Positions 1 through 5,522 of a stretch of DNA of 5,522 nt are shown piece after piece. Under the pieces are notes generated by a model, which worked only from the letters and a program-made list of their open reading frames with translations, did no database searches and was not told where the DNA came from. Source of the DNA: Blastocatellia bacterium (GTDB lineage: Bacteria; Acidobacteriota; Blastocatellia; Chloracidobacteriales; JADJPF01); the NCBI GenBank assembly GCA_023265235.1, contig JAHFUF010000392.1, forward strand, positions 1 to 5,522, read 5' to 3'. The stretch's first letter is position 1. Every line of letters begins with the position of its first letter. The position numbers and the translations under genes are program-made.

Positions 1-2
1 CT

Positions 3-800
3 ATTGTAACTACATTACATGGAACAGATATTACTCTTGTAGGGGCTGATCGTTCCTACTTACCAATTACTAGGTTTGGAATCTTAAAGTCTGATGGAGT
101 TACAGCCGTATCTTCTTATTTACAACAAGAAACTTGCCAAGTTTTTGATATAGGGTGTGACACAATTTCTGTAATTCCTAACTTTATAGATCCTAGTTAT
201 TATTTCCGCCGTCAAAATGAACAATTACGTAGTAAGCTTGCTCCTAATGGCGAAAAACTTGTTGTGCATGTCTCTAACTTCCGACCAGTAAAGCGAATTA
301 CAGACTGTGTACGTATTTTTGCTGCAATACAAAACAAGGTAAAATCGCGACTGATAATGGTAGGCGATGGCCCAGAAAAAGCTCAAGGCGAGTGGCTAGC
401 ACGTCAAATGGGTGTTAGTAAAAGTGTTTGTTTTGTTGGGAAACAACCAGGGATTGTTGATTATCTATCTGTTGCGGATCTTTTGTTATTAACTAGTGAA
501 ACAGAGTCTTTTGGGCTTTCTGCCCTAGAAGCGATGGCTTGTGAAGTACCTGTTATTGCTAGTAATGTTGGAGGGTTGCCAGAAGTTATTGCAGATGGGG
601 AAAGCGGTTATTTAGCAGAGGTTGGTGATATTGAAGGTATGGCTAAGTATGCTATTAAAATTTTGTCTAGCGATAACCTACAGCGTAAAATGGGACAATT
701 TGCTAGACAAATAGCAATAGAAAAATTTTCAACAGAAAAAATCATGCCTTTGTATTTAAGCTATTATGAACAAATACTGGAAAAAGCCAAAAATAAATAA
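3..800 (+). CDS. bshA: N-acetyl-alpha-D-glucosaminyl L-malate synthase BshA, 5'-truncated by window edge
   Basis: BshA is a cytoplasmic GT4-family glycosyltransferase (GT-B fold) that joins GlcNAc from UDP-GlcNAc to L-malate, the first step of bacillithiol synthesis. The frame is open from base 3 to the TAA at 798-800, giving 265 residues. The family is about 375-380 residues long, so roughly 110 N-terminal residues lie outside the window. Numbering from the first visible codon, LHGTDIT (5-11) is a BshA hallmark near the malate/nucleotide site. VIPNFID follows, then HVSNFRPVKR (89-98), the phosphate-binding loop typical of BshA, and the VGDGPE strand-loop. The GT4 EX7E motif is at E168/E176 (ESFGLSALE), followed by the VGGLPEV turn. 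A GTG at 264 could be mistaken for the start, but the conserved LHGTD and IPNFID motifs upstream in the same frame rule it out. The next gene is 257 bases away, so bshA probably ends its transcript here. The BshA assignment over a generic GT4 enzyme rests on the LHGTDIT and SNFRPVKR motifs and is strong. Confidence 0.93.
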   Translation: MVTTLHGTDITLVGADRSYLPITRFGILKSDGVTAVSSYLQQETCQVFDIGCDTISVIPNFIDPSYYFRRQNEQLRSKLAPNGEKLVVHVSNFRPVKRITDCVRIFAAIQNKVKSRLIMVGDGPEKAQGEWLARQMGVSKSVCFVGKQPGIVDYLSVADLLLLTSETESFGLSALEAMACEVPVIASNVGGLPEVIADGESGYLAEVGDIEGMAKYAIKILSSDNLQRKMGQFARQIAIEKFSTEKIMPLYLSYYEQILEKAKNK

Positions 801-830
801 CCTAAATTTTTGTAGACTATATGTTTATAG

Positions 831-844
831 ACTAAGAACTTAGT
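831..844. repeat. 14-base palindrome (ACTAAG-AA-CTTAGT)
   Basis: Six bases, ACTAAG (831-836), are mirrored exactly by CTTAGT (839-844) around an AA centre, 31 bases after the bshA stop. Immediately upstream is a second, weaker inverted repeat, CTATA (817-821)/TATAG (826-830), and TAGACTA occurs twice, at 813-819 and 828-834. A two-base centre is too tight for a good RNA hairpin, so a protein-binding site is more plausible than a terminator. AT-rich intergenic DNA also yields such palindromes by chance, and no function is claimed. Confidence 0.3.
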
Positions 845-901
845 GATAGTGACACAGGACAAGAGTAAACCCCTCATAAATTTTTTAAGTTCTCTAAATA
901 T

Positions 902-917
902 ATAGTACATAGTACAT
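902..917. repeat. Tandem 7-base direct repeat (ATAGTAC x2)
   Basis: ATAGTAC occurs twice head to tail (902-908 and 909-915), followed by AT, the start of a third unit. It lies in the middle of the bshA-rocD gap, about 140 bases before the rocD start. It could be slippage-prone simple sequence or a paired half-site for a regulator. Nothing else in the sequence favours either reading. Confidence 0.3.
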
Positions 918-963
918 GGAATTTGCTTTGTAAGCTATTGGTTCTAAAACATCTTAAGCTTTT

Positions 964-983
964 AATGCCCTGTTAGGGGCATT
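964..983 (+). other. Stem-loop 1 in the bshA-rocD gap
   Basis: AATGCCC (964-970) pairs perfectly with GGGCATT (977-983), giving a 7-base-pair stem with a 6-base loop (TGTTAG). It is GC-rich against very AT-rich surroundings. Only three Ts follow before GAC, so it is a poor intrinsic terminator by itself. Together with the second stem-loop nine bases downstream it could form part of a rocD leader or the 3' end of the bshA transcript. Confidence 0.4.
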
Positions 984-991
984 TGACAATA

Positions 992-1013
992 GCCCAGTGA
1001 TTTATCTCTGGGC
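992..1013 (+). terminator. Stem-loop 2 before rocD, possible terminator or leader hairpin
   Basis: GCCCAG (992-997) pairs with CTGGGC (1008-1013), giving a 6-base-pair GC-rich stem with a 10-base loop. The following GTTAATTTAATTAAT is T/A-rich but lacks the uninterrupted U tract of a strong Rho-independent terminator. It could end transcripts coming from bshA, or act as an attenuator or stabilising hairpin in the rocD 5' leader, since it ends 44 bases before the rocD start codon. The hairpin is visible directly; its role is open. Confidence 0.3.
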
Positions 1014-1057
1014 GTTAATTTAATTAATAATTTATATAGCAGTGTTAAAGGAAATTT

Positions 1058-2251
1058 ATGCCACACATCCAATTAGCAGAGCAATATGGTGCTCATAATT
1101 ATCATCCATTACCAATAGTAATTTCAAAAGCTGAAGGTGTTTGGGTTTGGGATACTGATGGAAACCGTTACCTAGATATGTTAAGTAGTTACTCAGCACT
1201 TAATCAAGGACATAGACATCCAAAAATAATTGCTGCAATGAAAGAACAACTTGACAAGGTTACTCTTACTTCACGAGCTTTTCATAATGACCAAATGGGG
1301 ACTTTTATGAAACTTCTATGCGAAGTTTCACAAATGGACAAAGCTTTACTAATGAATAGCGGCGCAGAAGCAGTAGAAACAGCAATTAAAGCTGCGCGTA
1401 AATGGGGCTATAGGGTAAAAGGTATAGCCCCAAACAAAGCAGAAATACTAGTTTGCGAAAATAATTTTCATGGTAGAACTACAACTGTAGTTGGATTTTC
1501 TTCTGAAGAACAGTATAAAGAAGATTTTGGCCCATTTACTCCAGGGTTTCACATAATTAAATATGGTTATGCTGATGCTTTAGCCTCTGCTATTAATGAA
1601 AATACTGTTGCTTTTCTTTTTGAGCCAATTCAAGGTGAAGGAGGAATTTTACTTCCACCAAAAGGTTTTATTAGTGAGGCTAGACGTATTTGTAGCGAAA
1701 ACAAAGTGCTATTAATTGCAGATGAAATCCAGACAGGTTTAGGACGTACAGGTAAAATGTTTGCCTGTCAATATGAAGAGGTCAAACCGGATATCCTAGT
1801 TGTTGGTAAAGCTTTAGGAGGCGGACTCTATCCTGTTTCTGCAATTTTAGCTGATAAAGAGGTTATGGATCTATTTCGCCCAGGCGATCATGGAAGTACT
1901 TTTGGTGGTAATCCTCTAGCTTGTGCTTGTGGAAGTGCAGCACTAAATGTGCTTATTGATGAGCATTTGCCAGAGCGTGCTAGTGAATTAGGAGAATATT
2001 TTCTCTCGAAATTACGAAATATTGATAGTTCGCATGTTAAAGAAGTACGAGGAAAAGGTTTACTTATTGGGCTTGAGATTAATAAAGAATCTGGCCCAGC
2101 ACGTCCATTTTGTGAGGCTTTAAGCAAACGTGGAATACTAGCAAAAGAAACTCACCAACAAGTAATTCGCTTTGCCCCACCCTTAGTAATTACTCGTGAA
2201 GAAATTGATTGGGTACTAGAACAGGTTCAAGCAGTGCTATTGGAAAACTAA
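1058..2251 (+). CDS. rocD: Ornithine aminotransferase RocD
   Basis: This class-III, fold-type-I PLP aminotransferase converts L-ornithine and 2-oxoglutarate to glutamate 5-semialdehyde and glutamate in the cytoplasm, linking arginine/ornithine breakdown to proline and glutamate. The 397 residues match the family's usual length of about 400. The N-terminal YGAHNYHPLP (10-19) is an ornithine aminotransferase signature. The phosphate pocket NSGAEAVE spans 100-107. FHGRT contains R140, the equivalent of the human 2-oxoglutarate-binding R180. EPIQGEGG spans 189-196 with E194, DEIQ has D222 (pyridine nitrogen) and Q225, and K251 in VVGKALGGG is the Schiff-base lysine. R371 in VIRFAPPL binds the substrate carboxylate. 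No key residue is missing. The ATG is preceded by AAGGA (1048-1052) at five-base spacing, which supports this start. The next gene begins 50 bases downstream on the same strand. Acetylornithine aminotransferase is the main alternative, but the N-terminal signature favours RocD. Confidence 0.95.
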   Translation: MPHIQLAEQYGAHNYHPLPIVISKAEGVWVWDTDGNRYLDMLSSYSALNQGHRHPKIIAAMKEQLDKVTLTSRAFHNDQMGTFMKLLCEVSQMDKALLMNSGAEAVETAIKAARKWGYRVKGIAPNKAEILVCENNFHGRTTTVVGFSSEEQYKEDFGPFTPGFHIIKYGYADALASAINENTVAFLFEPIQGEGGILLPPKGFISEARRICSENKVLLIADEIQTGLGRTGKMFACQYEEVKPDILVVGKALGGGLYPVSAILADKEVMDLFRPGDHGSTFGGNPLACACGSAALNVLIDEHLPERASELGEYFLSKLRNIDSSHVKEVRGKGLLIGLEINKESGPARPFCEALSKRGILAKETHQQVIRFAPPLVITREEIDWVLEQVQAVLLEN

Positions 2252-2301
2252 GCAGCCTAAGAATAATTAGAAATTTAAAATTTGAGGATAGGTAACTTGT
2301 T

Positions 2302-2739
2302 ATGGCTGTACGTAGATTAAAGCTCTTAGACGCAGAAATTATTGAATGCGAAGAAGGAGGTTATGAAGCAGCAGTAAAGCTTCGCTTTCAAGACCAAAGT
2401 TTTATAGGCATAACATCATTTGATAGCACTGAAGAACAAATCCAAATAGAATCCATTGCTAAAGCAACTGTTGAAGCCCTTAAAGAAGCTCTTCCTGTTC
2501 CTGTTGATGTTTATCTACGTAAAGCAGTAAAACTAAACCCCGCTTTTCTTACAGATAATTTAGTTGTGGTAATGGTCGATATGTATGTTGATTTACGTAG
2601 GCTTGAATTAACGGGATGTTGTGTATGTATTGAGAAAGATTTACATTATGGTATTGCTCGTGCAACCCTAGATTCCACTAATCGAATTGTTGATTATTTG
2701 CTTACCAAGCAAAAGCCTAAACCTAAGGCAACCACTTAA
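2302..2739 (+). CDS. Uncharacterised 145-residue protein, duplicated beta-beta-beta-alpha, LeuA-regulatory-domain-like
   Basis: I do not recognise this protein as a named family. It is soluble, with no signal peptide or membrane segment. By eye it divides into two units of about 62 residues (about 3-64 and 69-130), each three strands followed by a helix. At a constant 66-residue offset without gaps, T38/T104, E45/E111 and I52/I118 match, and AKAT (53-56) aligns with ARAT (119-122). Two beta-beta-beta-alpha units is the topology known for the C-terminal regulatory domain of 2-isopropylmalate and citramalate synthases. The endings ATVEALKEAL and ATLDSTNR recall the helices of that domain. No catalytic domain is attached, so a stand-alone small-molecule-binding or dimerisation role is an inference. 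Cysteines cluster at 106, 107 and 109 (GCCVC), and the tail (136-145) is Lys/Pro/Thr-rich. The ATG has an AGGATAGG-like ribosome site (2285-2292) about nine bases upstream. It follows rocD by 50 bases and may be co-transcribed. The frame is real: it is long, has family-like structure, and codon use matches its neighbours. Confidence 0.85.
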   Translation: MAVRRLKLLDAEIIECEEGGYEAAVKLRFQDQSFIGITSFDSTEEQIQIESIAKATVEALKEALPVPVDVYLRKAVKLNPAFLTDNLVVVMVDMYVDLRRLELTGCCVCIEKDLHYGIARATLDSTNRIVDYLLTKQKPKPKATT

Positions 2740-2792
2740 TCTTTTTAACATACTAACTTTTTTCTTCAATAGCTGTTTAAATAAATAGTTCA

Positions 2793-2806
2793 ACAGTAAA
2801 CACTGT
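2793..2806. repeat. Small inverted repeat upstream of lptFG
   Basis: ACAGT (2793-2797) and ACTGT (2802-2806) flank a four-base AAAC loop, 35 bases before the lptFG start, within the 102-base gap. CTGTT (2773-2777) could instead pair with AACAG (2792-2796), so the two five-base-pair stems are mutually exclusive. Both are weak and could be chance. No clear promoter or terminator was found in this gap. Confidence 0.2.
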
Positions 2807-2841
2807 GTTAAACTCTACGGCACTTTGGGGTTGGTTTAGCT

Positions 2842-5214
2842 ATGTTCCGCATTATTGATCGTTACATAATCAGAGAAATATTACCTTATTTTTTCCTCAG
2901 TTTATTATTGCTTACAGCAATAATTTTTGTTCATGAAGCTAATCGCTTTTCTGAATTATTTGTGATTTTTTCCAGACGTGGTTTAAGTAATCGTCCACTG
3001 CTTCTTTTAGTTCTCTCTTTACTACCAAGTATTTTGGTCTTTACCCTACCTATTTCTTTATTATTAGGAATTTTGATGGGACTAGGGCGCATGGCAAGTG
3101 ATAGTGAGCTAATTGTACTGCGTGCTGGTGGTATTGGGCGATGGCGACTGTTGCTGCCAGTATTACTATTAGCTTTAATGGTTAGTGTTTTTACTAGCTA
3201 TAACACTGCATACCTGCTTCCTCATGCAATGAAATCACTTAACGCGCTTAAAAAAACACAAACTCAGCTCTTACTACAAGGTCTAACAGATCAAATTAAA
3301 CCTGGGGTTTTTGAAGAAAGTATTCCAGGTAGGCTTATTTTTATTCGCGATATCGATAAACAACAAGCCAAATGGAAACAGGTTTTTGTTGCTACTCAGG
3401 AAAATCTTGAAACTGAACCAAAAATTTTAGTTGCTCGTGAAGGAGCATTACAAATTGGTGAAAGCCTAGAGCTTTCTGAACTACAACTCTACAATGGTTA
3501 CATTTATGATGGCTTTCAACTAAAGCGTAAAGACCAAGAAAAAGCTTCTACCTACTCTTTTAGTACTACTTCTTTAAGATTGAACCTATCCTCAAAAGAT
3601 AATACTTCGTCTGATAATACAAATAATGGGTCAGCACGTAGCGAAGTAAATGTAGTAAGTGAAGGGCCAGAAACACAGACCTTACCAGAGCTTTTTAACT
3701 CAAGTGTTCCAACAGATAAAAAACAACAATTATTACTTGCAGTAGAAAAACACAAACGTTTTGCCTTACCAATAGCTTGTCTAGTCTTTGCTCTTACTGG
3801 TGTAGCTTTAGGAATGGTGGTTTCTAGGGGAGGGCGTTCTTCAGGGCTAATTATAGGTATTGGTGTAACATTATCTTATTATCTAATTTTTATTTTGGGT
3901 GAAGATATAGCTAGACAAGGGGTTGTGCCGGTTTTTGTTGGTGTTTGGATGGCTAATATTACTATTTCGCTATTTGGACTCTTAATGCTAGCACGTTATC
4001 AATGGCTAAGAGATAGTGTTATAGGCATTGTTGAACGGTTTTATCCTGTCTTAAATAGAGTAGAAAAATTTTTTCAAGGAGAAGTAAAACAAACTACTTC
4101 TAATCGAGTTACTTTTGGTTTTCCGCGTTTGATTGATAGAATGATTTTGACTGATATGCTTAGGCATTTTTTAATAGTTTTATTAGGGCTTACCAGTGTT
4201 TTCTTAGTCTTTACTCTCTTTGAATTAACCAACAGTATTGTAGAAAACAATATTAGCTTTATCACAGTAGCTAACTATTTGTTATTTTTGGTACCACAAA
4301 TCTTTCATTATGCAACACCTTTTGCTGTGCTAGTGGCAGTTTTAGTGACTTTTGGATTGTTTGGGAAAACTAGCCAATTAATTGCACTTAACGTTAGTGG
4401 ACAGAGCCTTTACCGTTTAGCCTTACCAGTACTTTTATATTCTATTATTGCAGGTGGATTTTTACTTGCTTCTCAAGAGTATGTTTTACCTTTTGCTAAT
4501 CGTCGTCAAGAATACCTACGTTATGTAATAAAAGGTGGACAATTACCAGCCCAAACCTTTTATCAAAACCGTCGAAAATGGTTTTTAGCTAAAGACGGTC
4601 GTTTAGTTCATTTTCAATATTTTGATACTAAACTTAATAAGTTTGCTGGACTCTCAATTTATGAAGTTGACCCAGAGGGCGGTGGTCTCTTGAGTCGCAT
4701 ATCTTCTAAAGAAGCTACTTGGGACAACCAAAGTCAGCAATGGGTTTTAAATGGCGGGTTTATACGTACTTTTGAAGGAGGATCAGTAAAATCTATTGAA
4801 CGTATTAGAGATTTAAAAATTAAACTAGCTGAAACACCAGAATATTTTAAACAACAAGCTCCTGAATCAAGCAAAATGAATATTGAGCAATTGCTTGCTC
4901 AAATTGAAGAGCTTCGTGAGAGTGGGGTTGATGTCTTAAGCCTACAAATCGCGCTACATACAAAAATTGCTAGCCCACTTACTTGTTTAGTTATGGCATT
5001 AATGGGTATTCCTTTTGCCTTTGCTATTGGTAAACGAGGCGCGTTAGCAGGTGTAGGGGTAAGCATTTTTATTGCAATTGCTTTTTGGGGATCTTTAGAG
5101 TTATTTAATCAACTAGGGCGTTATGAACTACTCCCACCACTACTTTCTGCTTGGGGTCCCAACCTACTATTTGCTGCTAGTGGGATGTATATGCTTTTTA
5201 CTACTAAAACATAA
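2842..5214 (+). CDS. Fused LptF-LptG LPS export permease (two YjgP/YjgQ domains in one chain)
   Basis: LptF and LptG are the inner-membrane subunits that, with the ATPase LptB, extract lipopolysaccharide from the inner membrane and pass it to the LptC/LptA bridge. They are normally separate proteins of about 350-390 residues. This 790-residue chain contains two complete copies. Half one (about 1-385) has membrane segments near 13-33, 52-80 and 102-122, a periplasmic beta domain near 130-285, the LPELF segment (281-285), and segments near 306-327, 334-354 and 361-385. A linker (about 386-430) leads to half two, beginning RLIDR (429-433), with segments near 440-461, 476-507 and 524-545, a beta domain near 550-675, and segments near 704-728, 732-752 and 765-786. 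The coupling-helix motif is SDSEL with E89 in half one but KTSQL with Q512 in half two. Residues 250-263 are a Ser/Asn/Asp-rich insertion. The ATG is the first start after the in-frame stop at 2809-2811. Only a weak GGGG (2827-2830) precedes it. The assignment of each half to F or G is uncertain. Confidence 0.92.
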   Translation: MFRIIDRYIIREILPYFFLSLLLLTAIIFVHEANRFSELFVIFSRRGLSNRPLLLLVLSLLPSILVFTLPISLLLGILMGLGRMASDSELIVLRAGGIGRWRLLLPVLLLALMVSVFTSYNTAYLLPHAMKSLNALKKTQTQLLLQGLTDQIKPGVFEESIPGRLIFIRDIDKQQAKWKQVFVATQENLETEPKILVAREGALQIGESLELSELQLYNGYIYDGFQLKRKDQEKASTYSFSTTSLRLNLSSKDNTSSDNTNNGSARSEVNVVSEGPETQTLPELFNSSVPTDKKQQLLLAVEKHKRFALPIACLVFALTGVALGMVVSRGGRSSGLIIGIGVTLSYYLIFILGEDIARQGVVPVFVGVWMANITISLFGLLMLARYQWLRDSVIGIVERFYPVLNRVEKFFQGEVKQTTSNRVTFGFPRLIDRMILTDMLRHFLIVLLGLTSVFLVFTLFELTNSIVENNISFITVANYLLFLVPQIFHYATPFAVLVAVLVTFGLFGKTSQLIALNVSGQSLYRLALPVLLYSIIAGGFLLASQEYVLPFANRRQEYLRYVIKGGQLPAQTFYQNRRKWFLAKDGRLVHFQYFDTKLNKFAGLSIYEVDPEGGGLLSRISSKEATWDNQSQQWVLNGGFIRTFEGGSVKSIERIRDLKIKLAETPEYFKQQAPESSKMNIEQLLAQIEELRESGVDVLSLQIALHTKIASPLTCLVMALMGIPFAFAIGKRGALAGVGVSIFIAIAFWGSLELFNQLGRYELLPPLLSAWGPNLLFAASGMYMLFTTKT

Positions 5215-5254
5215 TAAGTATTATTTAGACTATTGGATTAAGATTGTTTTTAAT
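5215..5254. other. 40-base convergent intergenic gap, no clear terminator
   Basis: The stops of lptFG (+) and guaB (-) face each other across only 40 bases of A/T-rich sequence. I see T-rich stretches (for example GTTTTTAATTT, 5247-5257) but no GC-rich stem that would make a bidirectional intrinsic terminator. Transcripts from the two sides may therefore overlap at their 3' ends or end by another route. Confidence 0.35.
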
Positions 5255-5522
5255 TTATTGTTCCAGCCGATAATTAGGTGCTTCTTTAGTGATTATTACA
5301 TCATGGACATGGCTTTCCTTTAATCCTGCACTAGTGATGCGAATAAATTTAGATTTTTCTTGTAATTCTTTAATTGTTGCACATCCACAATAACCCATTC
5401 CTGCTCGTAGCCCCCCAACTAATTGTACAACCATTGCTGCAATAGGGCCTTTGTAAGGTACTCGTCCCTCAATACCTTCAGGGACAAGTTTAGCTTCAAT
5501 TTCATTTTCTTGAGCATAGCGA
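5255..5522 (-). CDS. guaB: IMP dehydrogenase GuaB, C-terminal 88 residues, truncated by window edge
   Basis: GuaB oxidises IMP to XMP with NAD+, the committed step of guanine nucleotide synthesis, in the cytoplasm. Reading the reverse strand from 5521 to the TAA at 5257-5255 gives 88 residues, the end of a protein that is usually about 490 residues. The first two visible residues, RY, correspond to the Arg-Tyr pair of the mobile flap that activates water in IMPDH. Then come VPEGIEGRVPYKG (13-25), QLVGGLRAGMGYCGC (33-47), and ITSAGLKESHVHDV (62-75), whose ESH (69-71) belongs to the C-terminal monovalent-cation site. The chain closes with ITKEAPNYRLEQ. These motifs are highly specific to GuaB, and GMP reductase is much less likely. 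The catalytic cysteine loop, CBS domains and start lie beyond the right edge. The gene converges on lptFG. The frame has no internal stop. Confidence 0.95.
   Translation of the reverse strand, partial: RYAQENEIEAKLVPEGIEGRVPYKGPIAAMVVQLVGGLRAGMGYCGCATIKELQEKSKFIRITSAGLKESHVHDVIITKEAPNYRLEQ

Noticed and set aside
264..800. Short 178-residue glycosyltransferase starting at GTG 264
   Set aside because: The same frame is open back to base 3 and encodes conserved BshA motifs (LHGTDIT, IPNFID) upstream, so the GTG is an internal valine codon and the true start is outside the window.
983..988. TTGACA, a perfect sigma70 -35 hexamer
   Set aside because: At the usual spacing the -10 place reads CTCTGG, nothing like TATAAT, and the hexamer spans the end of stem-loop 1 and the spacer to stem-loop 2. 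No other convincing promoter was found in the gap.
1888..2127. Reverse-strand open frame of 79 codons inside rocD
   Set aside because: It lies wholly opposite the conserved rocD C-terminal half and has no recognisable protein features.
3552..3755. Reverse-strand open frame of 67 codons inside lptFG
   Set aside because: It is antisense to the first periplasmic domain and its composition reflects the opposite strand's codons. No family resemblance.
4074..4265. Reverse-strand open frame of 63 codons inside lptFG
   Set aside because: It is antisense to the linker and first membrane segment of the second permease half. A chance frame in AT-rich DNA.
4141..5214. Separate lptG starting at internal ATG 4141
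   Set aside because: The frame is continuous with the first permease half without a stop, the ATG falls within the conserved start of the second domain (after RLIDR), and no ribosome-binding sequence precedes it.
5123..5323. Forward open frame of 66 codons across the lptFG end and into guaB
   Set aside because: It overlaps the end of lptFG in another frame and runs antisense into conserved guaB codons. Its Tyr/Phe/Leu-rich product is what a shifted AT-rich frame would give.

Overview
The window is AT-rich chromosomal sequence from a Gram-negative-type (diderm) bacterium. An LPS-export permease (LptF/LptG) indicates an outer membrane with lipopolysaccharide. BshA indicates that the cell makes bacillithiol, a low-molecular-weight thiol known from Firmicutes, Deinococcus, Bacteroidetes/Chlorobi and Acidobacteria. 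One long polypeptide carrying both LptF-like and LptG-like halves, together with bshA, would fit an AT-rich member of the Acidobacteriota. That placement is an inference from memory of gene architecture, and no rRNA or marker gene here settles it.

Layout. (1) Bases 3-800, +: the 3' two thirds of bshA, which is cut by the window's left edge. (2) Bases 801-1057: a 257-base non-coding gap with a 14-base palindrome, a 7-base tandem repeat and two consecutive GC-rich stem-loops just before the next gene. (3) Bases 1058-2251, +: complete rocD, ornithine aminotransferase, with all expected PLP-site residues. (4) Bases 2302-2739, +: a 145-residue protein without a recognised name. It reads as two similar beta-beta-beta-alpha units and resembles a free-standing version of the regulatory (dimer) domain of LeuA-type synthases. 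(5) Bases 2842-5214, +: a 790-residue LptF-LptG fusion with 12 predicted membrane segments and two periplasmic beta domains. (6) Bases 5255-5522, -: the 3' end of guaB (IMP dehydrogenase), convergent with the permease gene and cut by the right edge.

The genes do not form one obvious pathway: thiol synthesis, ornithine/arginine catabolism, an unknown possible ligand-binding protein, LPS export and GTP synthesis. rocD and the 145-residue gene are 50 bases apart and could share a transcript. lptFG follows 102 bases later, so a + strand run of rocD, the unknown gene and lptFG is possible but not shown. No mobile element, CRISPR array, tRNA or rRNA was seen.

The points most worth a second look are the single-chain LptFG, in which the coupling-helix glutamate is present in the first half but replaced by glutamine in the second, and the stand-alone duplicated regulatory-like protein next to rocD.
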